From JAIOSF01 sp963677755 (lineage in GTDB: Bacteria; Campylobacterota; Campylobacteria; Campylobacterales; Arcobacteraceae): a stretch of DNA of 64,000 nt. Shown one piece after another: positions 38,686 through 46,841 of the stretch (within the stretch, counting starts at the first letter, position 1; the number at the start of each line of letters is the position of its first letter). The notes below the pieces were generated by a model, which had not been told where the DNA came from, searched no databases, and saw only the letters and a program-made list of their open reading frames with translations. The position numbers and the translations under genes were made by a program. The stretch covers positions 2,294,001-2,358,000 of the forward strand of contig OY782506.1 in the NCBI GenBank assembly GCA_963677755.1, in the 5' to 3' direction.

Positions 38686-39996
38686 TTATTCAAATTCCAT
38701 TTGTTTAAATAAAATTGCAATATTTTGCTTCCCTAACTCTTTGAAAGTGTCAAGGTGTTGATATGCACTCATATCAATATTATACGCTTCATTCAGTCCA
38801 CCATCATCATCAATAACTTCCATTATTTTTTCTCTCATATATACTAAGTAATCTTTTGTATACTTAGTAACAGTAGCCATGTCAGTTACATCTCCATGAC
38901 CTGGTATCACAATTTTTGCATTGAGTGCTGCAAATTTTTCCCACGCTTCTAGCCATTTATTTGTTTCTGTAATGGTAAAAATTGGTAGTAACCTTTGATT
39001 AAAAGCCAAATCTCCACCAAATACAATTTTTTCTTTTGGTAACCAAAGACAAATATCACTATGTTCATGTGCATATCCAAAATAAAGTGCCTCTACAACT
39101 CGACCACCTAAATCAAACACTTTTTTATCTTTAAAAGTTTCATCTGGTACAACGATTTTTGAGCCTAAAAGCTTATCTCTTTGTGTTCTTTGATATCTTT
39201 TTAATATCCCTCCACCCAATTCAATAATCTCCTGTTTTGCTATCTCTTGTGCTACAATGTGTGCACCTTGCTCTTTCCAGTAACTACTTCCAAGCATAGC
39301 ATGACCTTGTGAGTTTTCCAATACCACATATTTCACAGGTTTGTTAGTGATTTTTTTAATCTCCTCATGGAAACTTTTTGCCAAAAGATATGTTGAACTT
39401 GCATTCCATACTAAAACAGAATCTTCACCAATAACAAAGCCAAGATTATTATTGTGTCCAGAGTTTTCATAACTTCCTGGGCTTGTTTGTCCTATAGATG
39501 TATAAACACCCTCTGCTACTTTTTCCACTTCTGAATAGAGCATAGAGTTTAGATATCTATCAAGTGAACTTGTTTTTAAACCAGCTTTTACCCAACCTGC
39601 ATAACTATCTTTATAATGAAGTACATTTTTATACCCCATATCTTTTAGTTGTTTTGCAGCTAATAAACTTCTATTTCCTGTACCACAATGAACAACAAAA
39701 GTTTCATCAGGTTTTACCTCTTCAGCAATTCTAAACTCCAACACACCTCTGGGTATCATTGATACTTTATTTGCTTTTATGTATCCTCCTGATTTTAGAA
39801 TTTCATCTTTTGTTCTTACATCTATAAGATGTGTGTTTGGATTTTTTTCTAATATTTTAAGTAATTGTTTTGTGTCTATACTTTTAACCGATTTTTGAGT
39901 TTTGGCTAAAAGTTGTTCAGATGTTAAAACATCTGCAACAACTATACTACAAGACAATGTTACTAAAATTGTCGTTACAATGATTTTTTTTAACAT
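38686..39996 (-). CDS. Periplasmic rhodanese/metallo-beta-lactamase-fold fusion
   Basis: 436 aa with signal peptide (1-21). Residues 38-140 form a rhodanese domain with active-site Cys104 in HCGTGNRS. Residues 155-405 form a SoxH-like metallo-beta-lactamase fold. Its first metal motif, normally HxHxDH, reads ENSQGH (227-232): only the last His remains. Later positions YAHEHSD, FGGDLAF and IPGHGDV are kept. It may bind one metal or none. A second rhodanese gene lies 10 nt upstream in the same operon. A role in sulfur metabolism is inferred from domain content. Confidence 0.85.
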   Translation of the reverse strand: MLKKIIVTTILVTLSCSIVVADVLTSEQLLAKTQKSVKSIDTKQLLKILEKNPNTHLIDVRTKDEILKSGGYIKANKVSMIPRGVLEFRIAEEVKPDETFVVHCGTGNRSLLAAKQLKDMGYKNVLHYKDSYAGWVKAGLKTSSLDRYLNSMLYSEVEKVAEGVYTSIGQTSPGSYENSGHNNNLGFVIGEDSVLVWNASSTYLLAKSFHEEIKKITNKPVKYVVLENSQGHAMLGSSYWKEQGAHIVAQEIAKQEIIELGGGILKRYQRTQRDKLLGSKIVVPDETFKDKKVFDLGGRVVEALYFGYAHEHSDICLWLPKEKIVFGGDLAFNQRLLPIFTITETNKWLEAWEKFAALNAKIVIPGHGDVTDMATVTKYTKDYLVYMREKIMEVIDDDGGLNEAYNIDMSAYQHLDTFKELGKQNIAILFKQMEFE

Positions 39997-40006
39997 TCAA
40001 TTTCCT

Positions 40007-40705
40007 TTATTGAGGAACAATAGTTGTAAGATTTAACATTTTCCAACTATACATACCACCTCTATACCAAAGTAACTTCTCTTTTGGGTACCCTATTTTA
40101 AGAAGATTTTCAATTGCCCAAGTCGATTGTGGACACCAAGCTCCGTTACAAAATAAAAGAAGTGTTTTTGCATTAGTAAAATCATAAACACCTTCATCAT
40201 AAATAACCCCTGCTGTATCCATAACAATTTCAAAATCATAATGTGTAGGATCAAAAGTTTTAAATGATAAATTTACAGCACCTGGAATTGTCCCTTTCAT
40301 ATACCAAGCTTTCATTCTAGCATCAACTAAAACTAGGTTTTCATCAGTTTGTTTTTTCTTCATAAATTCTATAACTTCTAATTCACCATAAGTTTCAATT
40401 CCATCCATATTAATAGGTGATATTTTTCCAATTGTAGTAATAAATGTCTTTTTACACTTATCTGGTACACTACTATTTGCATAATCTCCACCCCACACAG
40501 TATCAGGGTCTCCACCATTTACTTTTTTCTTATCACTACAAATTGCATCATGATTTCTTTTAATAACAATAGATTTTTCACCATCATACTCATCCATGTA
40601 AGTTAAAGTAACACCTTTACCTTTTAGATCTGAACCTTTTGCAAACATTGCAGTTCCTACTACTAACATACTAAGTAGTGTGATTTTTAATATTTTTTTC
40701 ATCAT
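40007..40705 (-). CDS. Periplasmic rhodanese-like protein
   Basis: 232 aa from ATG at 40705, preceded by AAAGGAG; the ORF extends 11 codons upstream without such a site. A signal peptide (1-21) is followed by about 100 residues of unassigned sequence with two Cys, then a rhodanese-like domain with LVDARMKAWYMKGTIPGA and the active-site loop LLFCNGAWCPQS. The loop has Cys-x4-Cys, where a standard rhodanese has a single Cys, so a disulfide or thiol relay is possible. It precedes the rhodanese/MBL fusion gene in one operon. Confidence 0.8.
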   Translation of the reverse strand: MMKKILKITLLSMLVVGTAMFAKGSDLKGKGVTLTYMDEYDGEKSIVIKRNHDAICSDKKKVNGGDPDTVWGGDYANSSVPDKCKKTFITTIGKISPINMDGIETYGELEVIEFMKKKQTDENLVLVDARMKAWYMKGTIPGAVNLSFKTFDPTHYDFEIVMDTAGVIYDEGVYDFTNAKTLLLFCNGAWCPQSTWAIENLLKIGYPKEKLLWYRGGMYSWKMLNLTTIVPQ

Positions 40706-40827
40706 AATTTCTCCTTTGAATTTTGATTTTCCCGTCAAATATTATTATAATATTTTCTTATTAAATCAAGACTTAAATTATATTACTGATAGATTAACGA
40801 AAAATAACAACTTAAACAAAAAATAGA

Positions 40828-40833
40828 TACAAT
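40828..40833 (+). promoter_or_regulatory. -10 box placed for a leaderless holA transcript
   Basis: TACAAT ends 6 nt before the holA ATG (40840) and no Shine-Dalgarno sequence is present, so the message probably begins at or next to the A of ATG. Confidence 0.4.
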
Positions 40834-40839
40834 CACTTT

Positions 40840-41820
40840 ATGTATAAAAATGTTTTTGATAAAGAATTAGCAAATGGTATAACTTATAATGGATATATGT
40901 TTTATGGTCAATGTGACTATTTAGTGGAACAGTATTCAAATAATATTGCATCAATTTTAGCCAATGGTGAAGATATACAAAAAATATATTTTGATGAATA
41001 TGATTTTAAAGAGTGCAGTAATTTTCTGTCACAATCATCTTTATTTAGTGCAAATAATATCTTACTTATAAAAACAATTAAAACCATTCCAAAAAAAGAT
41101 ATTAGTGCTCTGTTAAGTATTTGCGATACTAATACTGATAGTAAAATAATATTTTGTTGTATTGGAGAAACAGATTTTAAAAATATGGCAAAAAGTTTTA
41201 CAAAAAAAACCCACAGTGCAGAGGTGAGATTTTTCGCACCCACAGATAAAGAAGCTATCCATATATTAAATGAAGAAGTAAAAAAGAAAAACTTACAGTG
41301 TGGCTTTGGGGAATTGCAATACCTCTACACTATGCACCAAAAAGATTTAAGTTTAAGTGCTAATGATTTAAATAAACTAGCCATACTAGACAAGCCAATT
41401 AGTGTCAATATCATCAATTCTCAATGTTTTGGTATGGGTGCTGTTATTATTGATGATTTTTTCAATAAGCTTTTTAGTGGTGGAAATATTAATAGAGACT
41501 TATATATGCTCCTTGAAGAGGGAATGAATGAAATATATCTTATCAATCAAACAACTTCTTTCATTCAACAACTTTTTAATATCAATAGTTATTTAAAACT
41601 TTATGGACAACTTAATATTCTAGAAATTTGGGGATTTAAACTCCCTTCAACTATTGCAAATACCCGCGCAAGTATCGCTATGAGATACAAACAGGAACAA
41701 TTTTTAGAATTTTTAGATTTCTTTTTACAACTAGAATTAGAACTTAAAACAAAGACATACTTAGATACAAATAGTTATACACAAGCTTGTTTTAGAAAAT
41801 TTTCAGCAAGTTTAAGATAA
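40840..41820 (+). CDS. holA: DNA polymerase III delta subunit (Campylobacterota type)
   Basis: 326 aa. Sequence is divergent from E. coli HolA but the layout fits: an N-terminal YMFYGQCDYLVEQY segment, KIIFCCIGETDFK, a middle helical domain and a C-terminal helical collar domain with LELELKTKTYLD. Delta opens the sliding clamp within the clamp loader. Position directly upstream of rpsF-ssb-rpsR matches the gene order known in Campylobacter and relatives, which supports the call. Confidence 0.8.
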   Translation: MYKNVFDKELANGITYNGYMFYGQCDYLVEQYSNNIASILANGEDIQKIYFDEYDFKECSNFLSQSSLFSANNILLIKTIKTIPKKDISALLSICDTNTDSKIIFCCIGETDFKNMAKSFTKKTHSAEVRFFAPTDKEAIHILNEEVKKKNLQCGFGELQYLYTMHQKDLSLSANDLNKLAILDKPISVNIINSQCFGMGAVIIDDFFNKLFSGGNINRDLYMLLEEGMNEIYLINQTTSFIQQLFNINSYLKLYGQLNILEIWGFKLPSTIANTRASIAMRYKQEQFLEFLDFFLQLELELKTKTYLDTNSYTQACFRKFSASLR

Positions 41821-41825
41821 AATCG

Positions 41826-41843
41826 CCCTCCAAAAGGGTTTTT
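41826..41843 (+). terminator. Weak terminator-like hairpin between holA and rpsF
   Basis: CCCT/AGGG stem with a short loop followed by five Ts. Short stem, so read-through is likely. It may partly separate holA from the ribosomal protein operon. Confidence 0.35.
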
Positions 41844-41866
41844 ACTTTATTATAAAGGTAAAATCC

Positions 41867-41900
41867 TTAACCTTACTAAACAATATTATTGTTTGGTTAA
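41867..41900 (+). promoter_or_regulatory. Structured leader of rpsF, candidate S6:S18 autoregulatory site
   Basis: TTAACC (41867-41872) pairs with GGTTAA (41895-41900), and AAACAAT (41878-41884) pairs with ATTGTTT (41888-41894) around an ATT loop, leaving a 5-nt bulge TTACT on the 5' side only. The hairpin ends 5 nt before AAAAGGAG of rpsF. Bulged hairpins just before rpsF bind S6:S18 in many bacteria. The canonical CCG element is not evident, so this is a candidate. Confidence 0.4.
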
Positions 41901-41920
41901 TACCAAAAGGAGAAAACTAA

Positions 41921-42277
41921 ATGGCTAGAATTAGACATTACGAAACTATGTTTATAGTTAAGGCAACACTAACTGATGAGGAAACTCAAGCACAAATTGC
42001 TACTGTTAAAGAAAACATTGAAAAAAATGGTGGTGAAATTGTATCTGTAGATGATATGGGTACAAGAAATCTTGCTTATGAGATTGAAAAACAAAAAAGA
42101 GGTTACTACTATGTAGTATACTTTAAAGCTCCAACAGAAGCTATTAAAGAATTAGAAAGAAATTATAGAGTTAATGAAAATATCATTAGATTTATCTTTA
42201 TAAAATCTGAAAGTAAAACAGAAATTCAGCACTGGACAAAAATGTCAACAGAAGCTGCAAAAAAAGTTGCGAAATAA
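41921..42277 (+). CDS. rpsF: 30S ribosomal protein S6
   Basis: 118 aa. MARIRHYETMFIVKATLTDEE at the start, then GTRNLAYEIEKQKRGYYYVVYFKAP, are the S6 strands that bind S18 and 16S RNA. AAAAGGAG precedes the ATG. First gene of the conserved rpsF-ssb-rpsR operon. Confidence 0.97.
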   Translation: MARIRHYETMFIVKATLTDEETQAQIATVKENIEKNGGEIVSVDDMGTRNLAYEIEKQKRGYYYVVYFKAPTEAIKELERNYRVNENIIRFIFIKSESKTEIQHWTKMSTEAAKKVAK

Positions 42278-42305
42278 TTAAAGCCTAGTTGCAAAGGGGT
42301 CAAAT

Positions 42306-42830
42306 ATGTACAATAAAGTGATTATGATAGGAAATCTCACAAGAGATATCGAACTAAAATACCTACCAAGTGGAAGTGCTATAGCTAAAGGTGCTATAGC
42401 AACAAGCCATAAATACAAAATGCAAAATGGGGAACAAAAAGAGGAAGTTTGTTTTCTTGATTTCACTGTATTTGGTAAAGGTGGAGAGATTCTTAATCAA
42501 TATGTACGAAAAGGCTCAAAAGTTATGCTTGAAGGTAGACTTGTATTTGAACAATGGCAAGCACAAGATGGTACAAATAGAAGTAGACACACACTACGAG
42601 TTGAAGAGTTTAAATTTTTAGATTCTAAAAACGATTCGCAGGGTGGTGGAAACAACTATAATGCACCACAAATGCAACAGCCTCAACAACAGATGCAACA
42701 ACCACAACAGCAATATAGCCAACCTACGCAACAAAACTATAATAATAACCAACAACAAGGTGGTATGCAAAACTCTTATGAGCAAAACATCCCAACAATA
42801 GATATAGATAACGACGAAATACCGTTTTAG
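42306..42830 (+). CDS. ssb: Single-stranded DNA-binding protein
   Basis: 174 aa. The OB fold covers residues 1-110 (MYNKVIMIGNLTRDIELKYL start). A Gln/Asn/Met-rich low-complexity linker (about 118-158) leads to the acidic tip DNDEIPF, the protein-docking tail of bacterial SSB. It coats single-stranded DNA in replication, repair and transformation. AAAGGGG lies upstream of the ATG. Placement between rpsF and rpsR is the usual operon. Confidence 0.97.
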   Translation: MYNKVIMIGNLTRDIELKYLPSGSAIAKGAIATSHKYKMQNGEQKEEVCFLDFTVFGKGGEILNQYVRKGSKVMLEGRLVFEQWQAQDGTNRSRHTLRVEEFKFLDSKNDSQGGGNNYNAPQMQQPQQQMQQPQQQYSQPTQQNYNNNQQQGGMQNSYEQNIPTIDIDNDEIPF

Positions 42831-42861
42831 ACTATAAGAAATATAAATAGAAGGAAATACT

Positions 42862-43122
42862 ATGGCTGAAAGAAGAAAATTCGCAAAAAAATATTGTAAA
42901 TACAGTGCAATGAAATTAGATTTTATAGATTATAAAGATGCTGATCTTTTAAAAATCTCTATGTCAGAAAGAGGTAAAATTATGCCTAGAAGACTTACAG
43001 GTACATCAAAAAGATACCAAGAACAAGTTGAAAATGCTATTAAAAGAGCAAGACATATGGCACTTGTACCATATATCGTAAATACAAATGATTTAACAGA
43101 GTCTGCTTACTCTAAAAGATAA
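42862..43122 (+). CDS. rpsR: 30S ribosomal protein S18
   Basis: 86 aa, basic. Contains KYCKYSAMKLDFIDYKDADL, RLTGTSKRYQEQVENAIKRA and ALVPYIV, standard S18 segments. S18 partners with S6 on the platform of the small subunit. AGAAGGAAA precedes the ATG; a strong terminator follows. Confidence 0.97.
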   Translation: MAERRKFAKKYCKYSAMKLDFIDYKDADLLKISMSERGKIMPRRLTGTSKRYQEQVENAIKRARHMALVPYIVNTNDLTESAYSKR

Positions 43123-43149
43123 TCTTTAAGATAAACAGAATTTATAAAA

Positions 43150-43182
43150 GGGTGGTTTCTTTATTGAAACCACCCTTTTTTT
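43150..43182 (+). terminator. Intrinsic terminator of the rpsF-ssb-rpsR operon
   Basis: Perfect 10-bp stem GGGTGGTTTC (43150-43159) / GAAACCACCC (43166-43175), 6-nt loop, then seven Ts. Its core resembles the terminator at 44048. Confidence 0.92.
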
Positions 43183-43341
43183 ATGCTATTTGACCTATTA
43201 AATATTCAATTAGAAGAAATTCTTAATACTTGATGATTAGATTCTTGTAATTCTAACACACTTTAAACATTAACAAAACTCATTTCTTATTTTTAATAAT
43301 ATTTGAATACAATACGGTAAATTAAATGACTAAGGATAAAT

Positions 43342-44001
43342 ATGAATGCAATAAAGTATGGGATTATAACAATATTACTTTTAGTATTTTTTACAGGATG
43401 TGCATTAAAAAGAGGTGAAGTTTCATTACATCAAGAGGTAAATACGAGTGAGGTAGAAACTAAACAATCAAAAACAATTTTTATCAAAAGTATTAATGAT
43501 AACCGTGTCTTTGAATTTCAACCAAAAAGTGCCAATATCCCTTCACTAAAAGAGGGAGAAGATGATAGTGATGAGATAAAAGCAAGAGCAGTGGCGCGTA
43601 AAAGAAACTCTTATGGAAAAGCTTTGGGAGATATCATATTAAAGGAGGGACAAACTGTCCGCAGTGTATTTGAAACAAATCTAAAAATTGCTTTTGAAGA
43701 GTTAGGATATAATCTTATAGAAGATGAAGCTACGATTAATGATAAAACTATGATTGTAATATTAGATATTGAAAAGTTCTGGACTTGGATTACTCCAGGT
43801 TTTTGGGCACTTACAATCAGTACTCAAGTAGAAACAAAATTGCATTTAAAACGAGAAGCTGATTCAAATAGTGAAACAATCGCTTTCATTACTAAAGATT
43901 ATTTTCAAACAGGAGTAGGTGGAAACTGGGTATCTGTTATGCAAAGTGCATTGAGAAATCATGTTATTGAAATCAAGAAAAAAGTTAATAATGTGAAATA
44001 A
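43342..44001 (+). CDS. Predicted lipoprotein, unknown (YajG-like layout)
   Basis: 219 aa. Signal peptide with lipobox FTGCA (Cys20). The mature part starts with a polar linker, then TIFIKSINDNRVFEF, an acidic stretch (GEDDSDEIKARAVARKR), QTVRSVFETNLKIAFEELGYNL and a beta-rich end. The order of a resistance strand, a helix carrying LxxAFEELGY, and paired strands recalls YajG-type lipoproteins, but I cannot assign it. It is monocistronic, between two similar terminators. Confidence 0.65.
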   Translation: MNAIKYGIITILLLVFFTGCALKRGEVSLHQEVNTSEVETKQSKTIFIKSINDNRVFEFQPKSANIPSLKEGEDDSDEIKARAVARKRNSYGKALGDIILKEGQTVRSVFETNLKIAFEELGYNLIEDEATINDKTMIVILDIEKFWTWITPGFWALTISTQVETKLHLKREADSNSETIAFITKDYFQTGVGGNWVSVMQSALRNHVIEIKKKVNNVK

Positions 44002-44047
44002 AACTTCTCATTATATATTGTCCAAGTAGAATACTTGCACATAAGAG

Positions 44048-44083
44048 AAAAGGTGGTTTCTAAAGAGAAACCACCTTTTTTTA
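44048..44083 (+). terminator. Intrinsic terminator of the lipoprotein gene
   Basis: Perfect 14-bp stem AAAAGGTGGTTTCT (44048-44061) / AGAAACCACCTTTT (44066-44079), 4-nt loop, T tract continuing to 44082. It shares GGTGGTTTC/GAAACCACC with the rpsR terminator. Confidence 0.92.
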
Positions 44084-44138
44084 TACTTAATTTAGAGTTA
44101 GCTTAATCATTTTAATACATATCATATAAATATTTAGA

Positions 44139-44144
44139 TATAAT
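44139..44144 (+). promoter_or_regulatory. -10 box for typA
   Basis: TATAAT followed by CGCG, 29 nt before the typA ATG, after an AT-rich stretch with no -35 box. Confidence 0.6.
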
Positions 44145-44173
44145 CGCGAAAATTTATATAAAAAGAAGACAAA

Positions 44174-45988
44174 ATGAGAGAAATAAGAAACATCGCGGTT
44201 ATTGCACACGTTGACCACGGTAAAACTACACTTGTAGATGAGCTTTTAAAACAATCTGGAACTTTCGGTGAAAGAGCTGAATTAGAAGATAGAATGATGG
44301 ATAGCAATGATATCGAAAAAGAGAGAGGGATTACAATCCTTGCTAAAAATACAGCGATTGATTATAAAGATGTAAGAATCAACATCATTGACACTCCGGG
44401 CCATGCTGACTTTGGTGGAGAAGTTGAGCGAGTTTTAAAAATGGTTGATTCTGTTTTATTACTTGTTGATGCACAAGAAGGTGTTATGCCACAAACAAAA
44501 TTTGTTGTGAAAAAAGCACTTGAAATTGGACATAGACCAATTGTTGTTGTAAATAAAATAGATAAAGATGCAGCAGAGCCAGATAGAGTTGTTGATGAAG
44601 TATTTGACCTATTTGATCAAATGGGTGCGACAGAAGAGCAACTAGAATTTCCAGTTATGTATGCAGCAGCTAAAAATGGTATCTCTAAAATATCTTTAGA
44701 TAGTGATAATGATAATATGATTCCACTTCTTGATATGATTTTAGAAGAGGTTCCAGCTCCAACAGGAAATGATGAAAATGGTCTTCAACTTCAAGTATTT
44801 ACACTTGGTTACGATAACTTTATTGGTAAAATAGGGATAGCAAGAATCTTTAATGGTACTGTTTCAATGGGTGAAACTGTAACATTAGTAAAAGCAGACG
44901 GTGAGAAAACTAACGGAAGAATTACTAAACTTATTGGATTTAAAGGTTTAGAGAAAATGGATATAGATAAAGCAGGACATGGTGATATTGTAGCTATTGC
45001 TGGTTTTGAAACTGTTGATGTTGGAGATTCTTTGTGTGATCCTAAAAACCCAATGCCACTAGATCCATTACATATTGAAGAGCCAACATTATCTGTAACA
45101 TTTGCAGTTAACAACTCTCCATTAGCTGGAACTGAGGGGAAATTTGTTACATCAAATAAAATTCAAGAAAGACTTGATGCTGAGATGAATACAAACATTG
45201 CTATGCAATATGAAGCAAAAGGTGAAGCAGCTTTTGAAGTAAGAGGAAGAGGTGAGTTACAAATCACAATTCTAGCTGAAAACATGAGAAGAGAAGGTTT
45301 TGAGTTCTCTATCTCTAGACCAGAAGTTATTGTAAAGATTGAAGATGGTGTAAAAATGGAGCCATTTGAACATCTTGTTTGTGATGTGCCTGATGAATTT
45401 ACAGGAACAGTTATTGAAACACTTGGTAAAAGAAAAGCGGTAATGTCAAATATGGTACCTATGGGTGATGGTCAAACAAGATTAGAGTTTGAGATTCCAG
45501 CACGAGGTCTTATTGGATACAGAGGACAATTTTTAACAGATACAAAAGGTGAAGGTGTAATGAATCACTCATTCTTAGACTTTAGACCATATTCAGGAAC
45601 TGTTACAAGTAGAATGAATGGTGCTTTAGTATCTATGGAAAGTGGTGAAGCAGTTTCATACTCAATATTTAATCTTCAAGATAGAGGGATAATGTTTATA
45701 GATCCTCAAGATAAAGTGTATGGTGGTATGGTAATTGGTGAACACTCAAGAGCAAATGACCTTGATGTTAACCCTGTAAAAGCGAAACAACAATCAAATG
45801 TAAGATCAAGTGGTGCAGATGAAGCTATTAAAATTATCCCATCAAAAGATATGTCACTAGAGCATGCTTTAGAGTGGATTGAAGATGATGAACTTGTTGA
45901 AGTTACACCTGTTACTATTAGAATTAGAAAAAGAGAACTTGACCCAAGTGCAAGAAGAAGAGCAGAGAAAACTAAAAAAGGTTTATAA
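44174..45988 (+). CDS. typA: GTPase TypA/BipA
   Basis: 604 aa, usual length. GTPase motifs are AHVDHGKTTLVDELL (P-loop), DSNDIEKERGITI (switch I), DTPGHADFGGEVER (G3) and NKIDK (G4). Domains II, III, V and the BipA-specific C-terminal domain follow, with GYRGQFLTDTKGEG and the KKGL end. BipA binds the ribosome and aids large-subunit assembly and stress growth. AAAAGAAG precedes the ATG. Confidence 0.97.
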   Translation: MREIRNIAVIAHVDHGKTTLVDELLKQSGTFGERAELEDRMMDSNDIEKERGITILAKNTAIDYKDVRINIIDTPGHADFGGEVERVLKMVDSVLLLVDAQEGVMPQTKFVVKKALEIGHRPIVVVNKIDKDAAEPDRVVDEVFDLFDQMGATEEQLEFPVMYAAAKNGISKISLDSDNDNMIPLLDMILEEVPAPTGNDENGLQLQVFTLGYDNFIGKIGIARIFNGTVSMGETVTLVKADGEKTNGRITKLIGFKGLEKMDIDKAGHGDIVAIAGFETVDVGDSLCDPKNPMPLDPLHIEEPTLSVTFAVNNSPLAGTEGKFVTSNKIQERLDAEMNTNIAMQYEAKGEAAFEVRGRGELQITILAENMRREGFEFSISRPEVIVKIEDGVKMEPFEHLVCDVPDEFTGTVIETLGKRKAVMSNMVPMGDGQTRLEFEIPARGLIGYRGQFLTDTKGEGVMNHSFLDFRPYSGTVTSRMNGALVSMESGEAVSYSIFNLQDRGIMFIDPQDKVYGGMVIGEHSRANDLDVNPVKAKQQSNVRSSGADEAIKIIPSKDMSLEHALEWIEDDELVEVTPVTIRIRKRELDPSARRRAEKTKKGL

Positions 45989-45989
45989 T

Positions 45990-46400
45990 ATAAAATTTAC
46001 AGTTAACTCTCCTTGTCCTTGTGGAAGTGGCAACAAATATAAAAAATGTTGCCAACCCTTCCACAAGGGAAAACTTCCCAAAACAGCTTTAGAACTTATG
46101 AAATCACGATATTGTGCATTTTCACTTAATATTCCAGAATATATTACCAAAACAACCCATGAAAATAATCAGGACTATACAAAAGATACACAAACTTGGA
46201 TAAAAGATATACAAAACTTTACAAATTCGTGTGAATTTGTAAAGCTTGAAATTCTTGAGTTTATTGATGGAGAAACACAAGCATTTGTAAGCTTTAAAGC
46301 TACTATTACTTGCAATGGTGAGGATTGTAGTTTTACTGAAAAAAGTAAATTTATAAAAAAAAATGATAAATGGTTCTATTTAAGTGGTTTATTTTTATGA
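45990..46400 (+). CDS. YchJ-like SEC-C motif protein, probable AUA start
   Basis: About 136 aa. The N-terminus has the SEC-C zinc motif CPCGSGNKYKKCC, then LMKSRYCAFSLN and FIKKNDKWFYLSGLFL, the YchJ layout (without the second C-terminal SEC-C copy of E. coli). No ATG, GTG or TTG lies in the 36 nt before the conserved block. An ATA at 45990 has AAAAGG 8 nt upstream and gives a family-like start (MKFTVNSPCPC). Alternatives are GTG at 45948 or TTG at 45939 inside typA. Function unknown. Confidence 0.7.
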   Translation: MKFTVNSPCPCGSGNKYKKCCQPFHKGKLPKTALELMKSRYCAFSLNIPEYITKTTHENNQDYTKDTQTWIKDIQNFTNSCEFVKLEILEFIDGETQAFVSFKATITCNGEDCSFTEKSKFIKKNDKWFYLSGLFL

Positions 46401-46443
46401 AACTTATAGTAAACTGTTGTTACTTAATTAGAAAAGGAATAAA

Positions 46444-46710
46444 ATGCAAATTTACGTTGGTAATATGAATTACAGAACTACAGAAGAGGATATCAACAAA
46501 CTATTTAGCCAGTACGGAGAAGTAGAATCAGTTAAACTGATCAGTGATAGAGAAACAGGAAGAGCTAAAGGATTCGGATTTGTAACTATGAATGACGATA
46601 GTGCAGCAAAAGAAGCAATAGAAGCATTAAATGAAAAAGAATTCGAAGGAAGATCTTTAAGAATTAATGAAGCAAAACCAAGAGAAGAAAGACCAAGAAG
46701 AGAATACTAG
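46444..46710 (+). CDS. RRM-domain RNA-binding protein
   Basis: 88 aa, one RRM with RNP2 IYVGNM (residues 3-8) and RNP1 KGFGFVTM, plus a short Arg/Glu/Pro tail (EERPRREY). Proteins of this size occur in cyanobacteria and Campylobacterota and bind RNA; targets unknown. AAAAGGAAT precedes the ATG and a strong terminator follows. Confidence 0.93.
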   Translation: MQIYVGNMNYRTTEEDINKLFSQYGEVESVKLISDRETGRAKGFGFVTMNDDSAAKEAIEALNEKEFEGRSLRINEAKPREERPRREY

Positions 46711-46728
46711 TCTTTTCTTACTGTCTTT

Positions 46729-46761
46729 AAACCGTCATAGTTTCACTATGGCGGTTTTTTT
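46729..46761 (+). terminator. Intrinsic terminator of the RRM gene
   Basis: AAACCGTCATAG (46729-46740) / CTATGGCGGTTT (46746-46757) with one G-U pair, 5-nt loop, T tract to 46761. Confidence 0.88.
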
Positions 46762-46841
46762 ATGCCAAGAAAAACATAATTTGCTATTAAATAAAATTTA
46801 GATACAATCGCAAGGATTATATTAAAAATAAGGTTTATACT

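Noticed and set aside
42640..42770. Gln/Asn/Met-rich repeat in ssb as a separate repeat element.
   Set aside because: It is the ordinary flexible linker of SSB.
43150..44083. Pair of like hairpins as a CRISPR or palindromic repeat array.
   Set aside because: Only two copies, each with a T tract, so they are terminators.
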